The position numbers and the translations under genes were made by a program. This document shows positions 6,907 to 15,943 of a DNA stretch of 64,000 nucleotides, piece by piece (the stretch's first letter is position 1; every line of letters begins with the position of its first letter). The notes beneath the pieces are model-generated. The model saw nothing but the letters and a program-made list of their open reading frames with translations. It had not been told where the DNA came from and did no database searches. Source of the stretch: Psychrobacillus sp. NEAU-3TGS (GTDB lineage: Bacteria; Bacillota; Bacilli; Bacillales_A; Planococcaceae); the NCBI RefSeq assembly GCF_029955155.1, contig NZ_JAPNOZ010000010.1, positions 277,561 through 341,560 of the forward strand, read 5' to 3'.

Positions 6907-8162
6907 GTTTTAACTTTTGCTAATTGTTTATTTTCCATTTTAAGATTAATAGTTTTTTCATTTACCTCGATGCCATTTCTCCAAGAAAAAGTCACGAAAA
7001 TAGATGCGATGATTAGTATTCCGCTAAGTATGAAAAAGCAATAAATAATGAGTCCTGCTGATACCATACCTGTAAAAAGGGCGAGTAAAACGATTCTTAG
7101 TAGAAGCCCAACCGATCGAAATAAGCTATCTACTCTACCTATTATTTCATTTGGTATTCGGTCCATTAAGAAAGAATTTCGAGCAACACGGGCTCCGCTA
7201 TTTCCTAGAGCGATAAAAAACATAAGGGATAAGTAAGAAGGAATATTAGCGAGAACAATTAACGAAATAGCAACTGTATACGTAATAACGCTGTATACGA
7301 TTGTCTTTTCATCCCCTAGTTTCCTAGCAATAATAGGAACGATCATTCCCGCAATTACTGCTCCTACCCCATAAACCATACTTTGAATTCCGTAAAAACT
7401 GCCGGAAGCTTTTAGCACATCCGCTAAATACACAGGAAACAAATAATTTGTAATCATAACGCCGATGAATGGCATAATGGAAAAAAATAAAAACAAGAAC
7501 ATGGCAGGACGTTTCCACATATATATTAAGCCTTCTGCACCTTTAGATTTGGAAGTGCCCTTCGTCTCGCTATTTTTAAGCCGTACATATGGTATTTTTA
7601 CATACAAATAAATTGCTGCCACATAGGCAAATACATTAAGTAGCAAAATGTAGTGCAAATCCCACTTTGACAATAATATACTAGCCAACGCACCTGCTAT
7701 GACACTGGATAACTGCCCTTGCACTTCCATTGTTCCATTTAGTGTTTTATATTGGTCTTTATGAAAAATTTCCTGATTTAAAGCAAACATTGTTGGGAAA
7801 AAAATAGTGTAATACAAACTTCCAATAATATAAATGATTATATAATGCCATATTTCATAAGACAGGCCGACAAATCCAATAACTGAGAAAAATAGCAACA
7901 TCACAAAGCTTGCTATATTGCTCGTTAAAAGCAATTTCTTTCGTGACATTTTATCGATTAGATTCCCGACTAACGGGGTGATTAAGAAACTAATAATCGT
8001 CATACATAATGTAACGTAGCCAAATACCGCATTGCCATTTTCACTTGATACGAGCATCCATGGTATCGCAATCATCGTAATGCCAGACCCAATAGACGAA
8101 GCAATATTTGCAAAAATAATTAAACGAAATCGTGAATCTTTATATAGATTTTTCATTTTCAT
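6903..8162 (-). CDS. MFS transporter, macrolide-efflux-like
   Basis: 419 residues with 12 predicted helices. The family features are the start RLIIFANIASSIGSGITMIAIPW, the loop GNLIDKMSRKK (motif A form of MFS_3-type exporters), and a central basic loop (KNSETKGTSKSKG) between helices 6 and 7. It resembles the MefA/YfmO-like multidrug and macrolide exporters, but the substrate cannot be told. ATG at 8162 follows GAAGGAATGC. It sits directly upstream of the guanidine exporter unit without a visible terminator. Confidence 0.75.
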   Translation of the reverse strand: MKMKNLYKDSRFRLIIFANIASSIGSGITMIAIPWMLVSSENGNAVFGYVTLCMTIISFLITPLVGNLIDKMSRKKLLLTSNIASFVMLLFFSVIGFVGLSYEIWHYIIIYIIGSLYYTIFFPTMFALNQEIFHKDQYKTLNGTMEVQGQLSSVIAGALASILLSKWDLHYILLLNVFAYVAAIYLYVKIPYVRLKNSETKGTSKSKGAEGLIYMWKRPAMFLFLFFSIMPFIGVMITNYLFPVYLADVLKASGSFYGIQSMVYGVGAVIAGMIVPIIARKLGDEKTIVYSVITYTVAISLIVLANIPSYLSLMFFIALGNSGARVARNSFLMDRIPNEIIGRVDSLFRSVGLLLRIVLLALFTGMVSAGLIIYCFFILSGILIIASIFVTFSWRNGIEVNEKTINLKMENKQLAKVKT

Positions 8163-8735
8163 GCATTCCTTCCGACGCGAGCTTCACCCGGATCCTAAGT
8201 TCTCTTCGCTGAAATTCTTATTATTCTCACTATAATTCATATTTCTTATTTTGCATTCAGTCATACGTCTTGAGTGAACCTCATACTTTTTACTGAGAGA
8301 AGGGTTTTACAACTAAATCTAGCAATCTGTTCATTTGCCTTTAAAAAAACAAATGTGCAAGCACCTATCTCTGCCCCAATATAGTAAATAGAAATAATTA
8401 GTGTTAGTGGGATGTCACACATAATAGGAAACTGCGCGGTAGTGAATTGAAGGAAGAGTCCGCTAAGATTTCCGCTGCAGGACGTACGCTTTCCGCCGGC
8501 TTGGCTTCAGCCGCTTCCGCTACAATCCATGATGGATAACGCTATCTAATAGGCGTCACTGTTTAACAAATGAAACTTCTAAAAGTTTTCTAGCTATTAA
8601 ACGCCAATAAATGGTACAACGCTACAATACACACTGGGAACGTGACAAACCGAGCGAGTGGAAAATTTCAGTAAAATAATCCTAGTTAATGCTCTATTAT
8701 TGCCGTCTCAATTCGAGTTAACTTGTTTTAGGAAA

Positions 8736-8800
8736 ATTGGTTCCTCTCAGACTACAACTTGTTACTTTCGACAACTGTTTGGTCGCCCATAGCCACTTAT
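8736..8800. repeat. 21-nt degenerate array, three units (in element copy A)
   Basis: Core words TTCCT, TTACT and GTCGC start at 8741, 8762 and about 8783. The same place in copy B has six units built on TTGGTTGCT. Confidence 0.55.
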
Positions 8801-8924
8801 TGGATTTGCATGGTCAAAAACTGTGGATGATTTTCTTTAGTAAGTCGATCATAAATAACCAGTGAATCAGAATCCACTTATAGCTCTGATAACTGCCGAG
8901 CTAAATAGCAAGAAGTCTCCATTG

Positions 8925-9055
8925 ATTGAAGCGGAAGGAGGCGACTCCTGCGGGAATCAAGCGGGACAGGTGAGACCCCGCAGTGGAGCGACAGCGACCG
9001 AGGAGGCTCACCGCCCGCCCCGCGGAAAGCGTCCTCCTGAAGCGAAAATCCTATC
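8925..9055. repeat. GC-rich structured block, shared with 33800-33936
   Basis: Almost identical in both element copies. It contains nested self-complementary pieces (GGAAGGAGGCG with CGTCCTCCT; CTCCTGCGGG with CCCCGCAGTGGAG; GGTGAG with CTCACC), so a compact RNA or cruciform is possible. Similar blocks are, as I remember, scattered in other Bacillaceae genomes. Confidence 0.65.
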
Positions 9056-9185
9056 GGTTACCTAATAAAATTTCTTACTGCGCAGTTTCCCTAAACTGCG
9101 CTCGATTATAAGAATTGGCTTAACTTACTTATTTTTCATGTAAATAGTTATCCATATGTATTGAGATTTATGTTTCCTAAGCAGC

Positions 9186-9228
9186 GAGAAAAGGTTGTCC
9201 CCAGTTTCTATCAAGACAACCTTTTCTC
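9186..9228. other. perfect 14-bp hairpin in the rlmA leader region
   Basis: GAGAAAAGGTTGTC and GACAACCTTTTCTC are exact inverted complements with a 15-nt loop, about 115 bp upstream of rlmA. There is no clear T tract, so it is either a weak bidirectional terminator or a leader structure. Confidence 0.5.
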
Positions 9229-9344
9229 TATACATGATTCTTCAGACCATTATTTGCAATTAAAAAATAGCCTTGCTACACTGTTTATAACAAACACCCA
9301 CAGGGTCATTTGTTCATTTTCTATAGAAAACAAGAGGTGTTATT

Positions 9345-10241
9345 TTGTCTAAAATGACCAATAGAATGAAAAGCGCACATTATGTAAGTGGGCTGGAATC
9401 CATTTTCAAGTGTCCCATTTGCGACTCAATCATGAGCGTATACGAATTGCAAAGTTTAGTTTGCGCAAACAATCATACATATGATTTTAGTAAACAAGGA
9501 TATATTAATATGCTTAGCCATCCGATAAAAACAAAATACGGGAATGATTTATTTGAGGCTCGCAGAAAGCTGATTGCGGAAGGTCAATTTTTCGAACCAC
9601 TAAGCAGCGCAATTGCTCAAATTATTAAAGAACAAAAAAATTCGGCATTTATTCTAGATACCGGTTGCGGCGAAGGCTCCCATCTGTCTTCTATATGCGA
9701 TACGGTTAGTTTGGATTTAGAGAAACCTGTAACCGGAGTAGGCATTGATATTTCCAAAGAAGGTATCTTAGCGGCTGCTAAAAACTATTCGAATAAAGTG
9801 TGGTTAGTAGCAGATCTAGCGAAAATGCCATTTCAAGAGGAACAATTTGATATTATTTTGAATATCCTTTCCCCCTCTAATTATGTGGAGTTTAATCGCC
9901 TATTGAAAGACGATGGCTTAGTCATCAAAGTAGTCCCTCAAACAGATTATTTAAAAGAGTTAAGAGAGATTGTCTATGATGAACCTGAAAAGCAAGCATA
10001 CTCTAATGCCGATACAGTGGATCTATTTAAAGGCAATTTTCAAATGGTGCGGACTTCACATATACAATATACGGTAAAATTGAACAATCCGCTCATCCAT
10101 GCATTAGTTCGCATGACTCCTTTAACTTGGACAGCTTCCGAAGAAAAGTTAAAGGACTTTTTAGAAAGTGAATCCGCAGAAATAACGGTGGACCTAGAGA
10201 TTTTGATTGGGAAAAACTTAGTTGAACGAAAAAACGCCTAG
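9345..10241 (+). CDS. rlmA: 23S rRNA (guanine-N1) methyltransferase, RlmA family
   Basis: 298 residues. An N-terminal zinc-binding region (FKCPICDSIM, VCANNHTYD, about residues 20-45) precedes a SAM-dependent methyltransferase fold (ILDTGCGEGSHLS as motif I, then VGIDISKEG, ILNILSP). This is the layout of RlmA(I)/RlmA(II)/TlrB enzymes, which methylate N1 of G745 or G748 in helix 35 of 23S rRNA. Which G is modified cannot be decided; Gram-positive members usually act on G748. It starts at TTG 9345 with AGAGGTG 6 nt before. It is monocistronic with a terminator after the stop. Confidence 0.85.
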   Translation: MSKMTNRMKSAHYVSGLESIFKCPICDSIMSVYELQSLVCANNHTYDFSKQGYINMLSHPIKTKYGNDLFEARRKLIAEGQFFEPLSSAIAQIIKEQKNSAFILDTGCGEGSHLSSICDTVSLDLEKPVTGVGIDISKEGILAAAKNYSNKVWLVADLAKMPFQEEQFDIILNILSPSNYVEFNRLLKDDGLVIKVVPQTDYLKELREIVYDEPEKQAYSNADTVDLFKGNFQMVRTSHIQYTVKLNNPLIHALVRMTPLTWTASEEKLKDFLESESAEITVDLEILIGKNLVERKNA

Positions 10242-10268
10242 TAATTTTCACTAGGTGTTTTCTTTTTA
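10232..10268 (+). terminator. terminator of rlmA
   Basis: AACGCCTAGT pairs with ACTAGGTGTT and is followed by TTCTTTTT. It overlaps the last codons of rlmA. Confidence 0.75.
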
Positions 10269-10287
10269 GGCTGAAAATAAGGAAAGC

Positions 10288-12378
10288 CTACTCTTTATCT
10301 TTCGTTTTTATTGCTGGAAGTAAAGGAGATGCTTCTCCGGAATAGAAAATCCTCAAATCATGGAGAGCTCTCGTACATCCAACATATAATAATTTTGCAT
10401 CTAGCTTTTTATCCTTATAATGACTTTCATCCACGTCTATAAGTAATACTGCATCAAATTCCAGCCCTTTTGCTAAATATACTGGTACTACAGAAATACC
10501 ACCCTCATATTTCATTTGATTGGCTTCAATAGCATTTACAGAAATTCCTGCTACTGTTAACTTTTCATACATGTCTCGGCACTCGTCATCTGTTCGTCCT
10601 ATTATTGCGATTGTTTTCACATTTTCAATCAACATATTTTGTAACGTCTTTGTAATTTCAGCAAATTGATTATCCGTCGAAATAATCTTTACTTCCTTAC
10701 CGCTACGAAAAACAGGTATTGCAAGACCTACTGGAATCTCAGCATTTTGGATAATGTCATTTGCAAACTCAATTATTTCTTTCGTAGAGCGGTAACTTCT
10801 CGTCAGTTCAAAATAACCCGTTTGTTGAAATACTTCTTTAAAGTCATTCCAGTCCTCGATTCCTTGAAAATTGTAGATAGCTTGGGATAAGTCCCCTAAG
10901 ATTGTAAAAGAATTACCCAATGTGACCTCTTTTAATATATAAATTTGGAATGGTGAAAAGTCTTGTGCTTCATCTATCACTACATGATGAAATTTTTGAC
11001 TACTCTCTATTCCTGTTAATTGATGATGTATATAAATAAGTGGAGTTAGATCTTCTACATATAGTTGTTTATCACGGCAATTTTTTACTGTTTCTTGAAC
11101 GAGTTCTGCAGGCAACACTTCTAATATTTCTTTTTGTTTCATCAACGAGCTGTAAAATGATAGTGGGGTCATTTTAGGCCAAAACTTCATGTATGCATTT
11201 AATCTTTTAGTAGCTTCTTTTTTCAATGCTTTTTTCTCATCTGTTCCTTCGAACTTCTTCAGTTCTATTTCAATCCATCGTTTTATCCGACCAACTAATC
11301 GTTCCCTACGCTTCATTAATGGATAATGCTTATATTCAACTTGCATCCATTTTTGTATTTCTTCTGCTTTGATAACAGCATCGTCCCATACAACGAGATC
11401 TTTTTCTGGTACTAGATTTTTTTCCAATTGAATGACACTTTCTTCAATGAATGACTTAAACTCAAGTGTCCCTTTATATTTCCCAAGCATAACCTTGTTA
11501 TCATTACGATTGATTTCAAAAGCTTCCTTCAGCTTTTCTTCCATTTTTTGTAATTTTATCGCATTATTTAATGTGCGTAGCGCCCAGTCTTGAAATGTGG
11601 TTTGCTTAATATTACCTACACCCAGTTCAGGAAGCACTCCAGAAATATAGTCTAAAAACAAGCTATTTGGTGCAAATACTACCATTCTATCTGCTTGAAG
11701 CTGCTCTCGGTATTCATAAATTAAAAAAGCAAGGCGGTGTAAAGCGATGGTTGTTTTTCCGCTTCCTGCGACCCCTTGTATCAATAATGGCATATTCTTC
11801 TCTGCACGAATAATATTATTTTGTTCAGATTGTATCGTAGAAACAATGTCTTTTAATTTGTTATCTTTGTTTTCAGCTAATTTATATAGGAGAAAATCAT
11901 CTGTAGGTGATACATCCTCGCTTCCTTTTACATATGTATCGACAACACGTTCTAACTCTCTTTTACGAATGGCAATATTCCTTTTTAAATGAACATAGCC
12001 TTCTATTAAACCATCTGGTGAATGATAAAAAGCCGCTTCCTCACCACCATTAAATGAATAAAACATACTGGCAATAGGTGCTCGCCAGTCCATCACAATT
12101 GGTTTCGTCGTTTCCTCATTAGACGCTCCGACTTTTCCAATATAAATAGGCTCTGGCTCCAACTGACCATCCTCTTGAAAATCTAACCGTCCGAAATATG
12201 GTTGTTGTACAGCAATACGTAGGTTTTGCCTTCTGGACTCCCTCATACTTTCGAGAATTTGTTCACTAAAATCTTCCCCATAATATACTGGCACATTCTC
12301 TAGTTCGACTAATTGCTTATCCAATATAGACGTAGTCTCTTTCAACCTTTGTAATTCTTCTTCAAATATATCCCTCAT
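10288..12378 (-). CDS. helD: RNA polymerase recycling helicase-like ATPase HelD
   Basis: 696 residues of the UvrD/Rep-like HelD family. The N-terminal coiled arm (first about 50 residues) inserts in the polymerase secondary channel in known HelD proteins. The DWRAPIASMFY segment (about 95-105) is typical of HelD. Walker A is GVAGSGKTT (about residue 205), Walker B with Q motif is VIDEAQDFSPFQIY (about 470), and helicase motif GDLSQAIYNFQG follows. It frees stalled RNA polymerase from DNA and RNA by ATP-driven opening. Start ATG after AGGAGGGGG. It is slightly shorter than B. subtilis HelD (774), within the family range. Confidence 0.9.
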   Translation of the reverse strand: MRDIFEEELQRLKETTSILDKQLVELENVPVYYGEDFSEQILESMRESRRQNLRIAVQQPYFGRLDFQEDGQLEPEPIYIGKVGASNEETTKPIVMDWRAPIASMFYSFNGGEEAAFYHSPDGLIEGYVHLKRNIAIRKRELERVVDTYVKGSEDVSPTDDFLLYKLAENKDNKLKDIVSTIQSEQNNIIRAEKNMPLLIQGVAGSGKTTIALHRLAFLIYEYREQLQADRMVVFAPNSLFLDYISGVLPELGVGNIKQTTFQDWALRTLNNAIKLQKMEEKLKEAFEINRNDNKVMLGKYKGTLEFKSFIEESVIQLEKNLVPEKDLVVWDDAVIKAEEIQKWMQVEYKHYPLMKRRERLVGRIKRWIEIELKKFEGTDEKKALKKEATKRLNAYMKFWPKMTPLSFYSSLMKQKEILEVLPAELVQETVKNCRDKQLYVEDLTPLIYIHHQLTGIESSQKFHHVVIDEAQDFSPFQIYILKEVTLGNSFTILGDLSQAIYNFQGIEDWNDFKEVFQQTGYFELTRSYRSTKEIIEFANDIIQNAEIPVGLAIPVFRSGKEVKIISTDNQFAEITKTLQNMLIENVKTIAIIGRTDDECRDMYEKLTVAGISVNAIEANQMKYEGGISVVPVYLAKGLEFDAVLLIDVDESHYKDKKLDAKLLYVGCTRALHDLRIFYSGEASPLLPAIKTKDKE

Positions 12379-12473
12379 TGCAATGACCCCCTCCTATTCG
12401 TTATAAAATACAGACAATTTCTAATATATATATAATTACTATACAAAGTCAATAACCTAAATGTCCGAAAATA

Positions 12474-12508
12474 AAATGAGCTTAGAAATACTTTTCCCAA
12501 GCCCATTT
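12474..12508 (-). terminator. terminator downstream of the epimerase/acetyltransferase operon
   Basis: On the minus strand AAATGGGCTTGG pairs imperfectly with CTAAGCTCATTT and is followed by TATTTT. It lies 160 bp past the acetyltransferase stop, so the 20-21-nt array at 12560-12662 would be part of the operon 3' UTR. Confidence 0.5.
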
Positions 12509-12559
12509 CGATATGAAATAATCTATATAATGTTGATACTTACTAAAGTTGTGTTTTTG

Positions 12560-12662
12560 AATTAGTTGCTCCTGAGCACAATTTGGTTGCTTTCGCAGAT
12601 ATTTGATTGCTCCCGCTGTCCTTTTGGTTGCTTTTACGCCTATTTGGTTGCCCTTAGCCATC
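12560..12662. repeat. 20/21-nt degenerate array, five units
   Basis: The core TTGGTTGCT (variants TTAGTTGCT, TTGATTGCT, TTGGTTGCC) recurs with TTGC starting at 12566, 12587, 12607, 12628 and 12648, a period of 20-21 nt. The bases between cores vary. It is the same core as in the copy B array at 33556-33680. Confidence 0.75.
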
Positions 12663-12665
12663 TTT

Positions 12666-13355
12666 TTACATATATATCCCTTTTTCCTCGTAAGTCACAT
12701 ACCATTCTCCGTCTTTTTGCACGATACTTGTTCCGATCCAACCATCTGCTAGTAGCAGTTGCTGTTTTTCTGTATCAGCCATACGAATTTCTAACGCTTC
12801 GCCACCAATTTTACGGTCTCCATGAAGTTTTTTATAAAAAACATAGCGCAACATATCTGCGTACTTGTTTTTCAATGCACCGATGACCATACCTTGGCTC
12901 AGTTTATCTTTTAAGCTCGCAATATTAAATGGTGCCACTGTTGCGCATACATGCGTATAGGGAGATGCGTCTAATAGTTCCATTACGATAGCTCCAAGTT
13001 TTTTCTGTAAACCATATCCTCGATAGTCGGGATGCACATTTGTAATTTCTTGGTACACTACTTTATTTAACTGCTCCCTTTGAAGTCCAATATCATATCC
13101 AAGGTGATGTTCGTCTATTTCAGGTATCGCTAGTGCGCGAAATGCGACTAACTTATCCTCTACGAATACACCTACCATTAGGCTCTTCGAAACGAAATCT
13201 TCGTATTCTTCCTTCGTTACCGGCGATAAAAAGTCATTGTTTATTAGCGTTTCCAAAACAAGGTCCTGGAGGCGTAGAATATCTTCTACACTATCTTCTT
13301 TCAATACACGTACTATATAATCTTTTTCACCAAGTTTACCTGTCCATTCTTTCAT
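12666..13355 (-). CDS. GNAT-family N-acetyltransferase
   Basis: 229 residues. The acetyl-CoA binding segment is VHPDYRGYGLQKKLG (about residues 115-130), the R/Q-x-x-G-x-G/A loop of GNAT enzymes. The start ATG follows the TAA of the epimerase-like gene directly, with no space between them, so the two are one operon. Coupled acetylation and racemisation or hydrolysis of an amino-acid compound is a possible theme, as a deacylase-like M20 gene lies nearby. The substrate is unknown. Confidence 0.75.
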   Translation of the reverse strand: MKEWTGKLGEKDYIVRVLKEDSVEDILRLQDLVLETLINNDFLSPVTKEEYEDFVSKSLMVGVFVEDKLVAFRALAIPEIDEHHLGYDIGLQREQLNKVVYQEITNVHPDYRGYGLQKKLGAIVMELLDASPYTHVCATVAPFNIASLKDKLSQGMVIGALKNKYADMLRYVFYKKLHGDRKIGGEALEIRMADTEKQQLLLADGWIGTSIVQKDGEWYVTYEEKGIYM

Positions 13356-14471
13356 TTAAACACCACTTACTTTCGTTTGGAATACAATTAACTCTTGGAG
13401 TACTGACTCGTCAACATCTACTCCAAGACCTGGACGTTCATTTAGCTGAATAAAAGGCACGTCATAATGTAAATTTCCAATATCCTTGGAGAATTTTAGC
13501 GGACCTGTTAACTCAACACTCGTAAAAGCTTTTTTAGAAAACGCTACATGGAATCCTGCTGCAGATCCAATCGAAGACTCAACCATAGAGCCAATTTGAC
13601 ATTCGATTCCTGCCATTTCTGCCATATGGGCAAGCTTCATGGCCGGGTAAATGCCCCCACATTTCATGAGCTTAATATTTACTTTATGTGCTGCCTGCTT
13701 CTCGATTAACTCGCGCATATCCCGAAATCCTTTTAAACCTTCGTCCATCATAAGCGGTGTGCTTGTTTTCGCCTTTACTTCGACCATACCATTAAAATCA
13801 TCTGCTACTACTGGTTGCTCTAGCCAATCTAGCCCCAATTGTTCTAGTTGACGCATTGCTGTAATCGTATTTGCACTGTTTTTCCAGCCTTGGTTCACAT
13901 CGACACGAATTGCGATGTCTTTTCCCACTTTTTCTCGTACGGCCTGGATACGTTCCACATCTGCATGTACATCTGTTCCGACTTTCATCTTAAAGGATGA
14001 ATAACCTTCCTTCATACGACTTTTTGCTTCTGCTGCCATTGATTCAGGTGTGCCGATGCTTAAGACATGTGTGATCGGGAACTTCTCGTGGTAACGGCCG
14101 CCGAGTAATTGATAGACTGGAACGCCTAGTTTTTTTCCTACTACGTCATAGCAAGCAATATCGAGCGCTGCTTTTGCTGCAGGTGCTTGATAGACAGCTT
14201 TGTCCATTTTTTCATGTAGACGTTCGAATTCCATTGGATTTTCACCAATTAGTAACGGTGCTAATGTATTTTGGAGTAGTGTATATGTCGCTTCCCATGT
14301 TTCCCCTGTCACATGCTCATCTGCAACTGCTTCTCCGTATCCGATTAAACCTTCCTCTGTAGTAAGTTTTACGATTATCGAAGGCATATCATCGTATGTA
14401 TGGTAGCTAATGATAAATGGATCAACTAGTGGTAATCTTATCGCAAATATTTCTATTTCTTTAATTTTCAT
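13356..14471 (-). CDS. enolase-superfamily enzyme, dipeptide epimerase/N-acyl amino-acid racemase-like
   Basis: 371 residues of the muconate-lactonizing subgroup. It has the full set of active-site residues: the Lys-x-Lys pair in SSFKMKVG, metal ligands Asp in RVDVNQGW, Glu in WLEQPV and Asp in MMDEG, and the second catalytic Lys in NIKLMKCGG. The C-terminal GSMVESSIG loop is also present. It is close in form to B. subtilis YkfB (L-Ala-D/L-Glu epimerase), but the substrate-binding residues cannot be assigned from sequence alone. It is first in an operon with an acetyltransferase and is divergent from a regulator gene. Confidence 0.75.
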   Translation of the reverse strand: MKIKEIEIFAIRLPLVDPFIISYHTYDDMPSIIVKLTTEEGLIGYGEAVADEHVTGETWEATYTLLQNTLAPLLIGENPMEFERLHEKMDKAVYQAPAAKAALDIACYDVVGKKLGVPVYQLLGGRYHEKFPITHVLSIGTPESMAAEAKSRMKEGYSSFKMKVGTDVHADVERIQAVREKVGKDIAIRVDVNQGWKNSANTITAMRQLEQLGLDWLEQPVVADDFNGMVEVKAKTSTPLMMDEGLKGFRDMRELIEKQAAHKVNIKLMKCGGIYPAMKLAHMAEMAGIECQIGSMVESSIGSAAGFHVAFSKKAFTSVELTGPLKFSKDIGNLHYDVPFIQLNERPGLGVDVDESVLQELIVFQTKVSGV

Positions 14472-14561
14472 CTTATCTTCCTGCTTTCTTTACAAGATTT
14501 TATTTTTTCGTTATAGTTGTCGTTAAATAGACGTTAATATTTCAAAAAAAGGGGATTACAT

Positions 14562-15797
14562 ATGGATATCCGAATCGCTGTGCTAGGCTCTGCTAACTTT
14601 ATCGACCGATTAAAAGAACTTGAACATGAGTTAGTTTCTACTCGTTTGGATTATTATATCTATCATTCACCAGTGGATGCAACCCAAATTGTGAAAAATA
14701 TTAAACCTTGCGATGTCGTCTTTTTCTCAGGTTCTCTTCCCTACATATTTGCAAAAGAAGCAATTGATAATTTACCTATACCGGCCCATTACCTAAAACA
14801 AGATGAAACGGTTATCACAACAACCCTATTATCCGTTTACTTTTCTCAACATATTCCTGTGGAACAGCTTTCGATTGATTTGATCGAACCGCTATTAATA
14901 CAAAATGTATTAGAGGATATTGGACTATCGGAACAATATCCACATACATTAAAAATTGATCCAACTTTCGAATTAGAAGAAGTTGCAAATTTTCATGCAA
15001 GATTATATCAAAGTGGAAAAACTTCTTTGGCAATTACGAGTATCCACTCTGTTTTTCATGCATTACAAGAAAAGAAAGTTCCCGTCATCCGAATGTTAGA
15101 TTCGAAAAGCAATATCTTAAAAGGTTTGGAAGATGCGAAATCTATGGCACTATTAGCAAAAAGTAGGGCAGCAAAAATTGCGATTGGATACATTCAATCA
15201 AACCAAGTAATTTCAGAAGAAATACTAAAGAAAATAGCTGGCACTATTCAAGCAAATTACATTCCTACACCTGGCGATTTATATACGTTTATCTCTACCC
15301 AAGGCAATGTGCAAATAGCTCTGGAAAGCAATATAATTGAGCATTGGTTTGAACTTGTTTCACTCCCTGTCAAAATAGCGTTTGGCTACGGAAAAACAGT
15401 CGTAGAAGCAACACAAAATGCTAAAGATGCTTTGCCGTATGTAGCTGAGAACTCCGCTTATTTAATAAACGACCATAAAGAATTACTTGGTCCATATCCT
15501 AATCGTCAACAACAAGTACAACTGAAAACAAATGACCCAAAACTCGTACAAATAGCTAAAAATACGAAGTTAAGTCCCGCAAACTTATCGAAAATCATGC
15601 AATTTAGTCGTTCGCATAGCTCCGTTGAATTTACTGCACATGATTTGGAAGTCTATTTACAAGTGAGCAGAAGAACGACGGAACGATTATTGAAAAAGCT
15701 AGTAGACCATGGATATGCCCGAGTAGTTGGAGAAGAGATGACTTATCAGCAAGGACGCCCCCGGGCAATTTATGAATTCAATTTCTCTACTTATTGA
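14562..15797 (+). CDS. probable transcriptional regulator with C-terminal winged helix
   Basis: 411 residues. The N-terminal 130 residues (start MDIRIAVLGSANFIDRLKEL; DVVFFSGSLPYIFAKEAID) look like a sensory Rossmann-like domain, with some likeness to PrpR-N. A middle domain (about 190-310) contains GYGKTVVEATQNAKDAL, a pattern seen in GGDEF-like or cyclohydrolase-III-like folds. The C-terminus (about 335-411) has a winged helix (LEVYLQVSRRTTERLLKKLV, ending GRPRAIYEF). It is divergent from the epimerase operon and probably controls it; the ligand is unknown. Confidence 0.6.
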   Translation: MDIRIAVLGSANFIDRLKELEHELVSTRLDYYIYHSPVDATQIVKNIKPCDVVFFSGSLPYIFAKEAIDNLPIPAHYLKQDETVITTTLLSVYFSQHIPVEQLSIDLIEPLLIQNVLEDIGLSEQYPHTLKIDPTFELEEVANFHARLYQSGKTSLAITSIHSVFHALQEKKVPVIRMLDSKSNILKGLEDAKSMALLAKSRAAKIAIGYIQSNQVISEEILKKIAGTIQANYIPTPGDLYTFISTQGNVQIALESNIIEHWFELVSLPVKIAFGYGKTVVEATQNAKDALPYVAENSAYLINDHKELLGPYPNRQQQVQLKTNDPKLVQIAKNTKLSPANLSKIMQFSRSHSSVEFTAHDLEVYLQVSRRTTERLLKKLVDHGYARVVGEEMTYQQGRPRAIYEFNFSTY

Positions 15798-15826
15798 ACC
15801 AAAGTAAAGTTAATAAACCCTCAAAT

Positions 15827-15858
15827 AACCCATCAATTTATAATATTGATGGGTTTTT
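15827..15858 (+). terminator. terminator of the regulator gene
   Basis: AACCCATCAAT pairs with ATTGATGGGTT and is followed by TTTT. Confidence 0.8.
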
Positions 15859-15943
15859 AATTTGGAGGATTAAAAATATAATGAGAGTTTTCCTTCATTT
15901 ACTCGTTATTATTTGTAGATAAGAAAGGAGGTATCACAACTTC

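Larger units (their letters stand above)
8427..9090. repeat. terminal-inverted-repeat element, copy A (664 bp)
   Basis: Bounded by GGAAACTGCGC on the left and its exact inverted complement GCGCAGTTTCC on the right, with the match continuing imperfectly for about 22 bp. A near-identical second copy lies at 33200-33975 in the same orientation. Inside are a GC-rich left block (8448-8520), a low-GC middle with a three-unit 21-nt array (about 8736-8800) and a strongly GC-rich right block (8925-9055). No plausible gene. The rest of the 8163-9344 gap holds no supported gene either. Confidence 0.85.

Noticed and set aside
8862..9065. 67-residue frame in the GC-rich block of element copy A
   Set aside because: The block is a dispersed non-coding repeat with strong secondary structure; the frame has no ribosome site.
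9161..9352. 63-residue plus-strand frame before rlmA
   Set aside because: It covers a perfect hairpin and overlaps the rlmA start; no ribosome site.
12484..12663. 59-residue minus-strand frame starting MAKGNQIGVKATKRTAG after the acetyltransferase gene
   Set aside because: No ribosome site. It runs through a degenerate array whose 20/21-nt period does not keep the frame.
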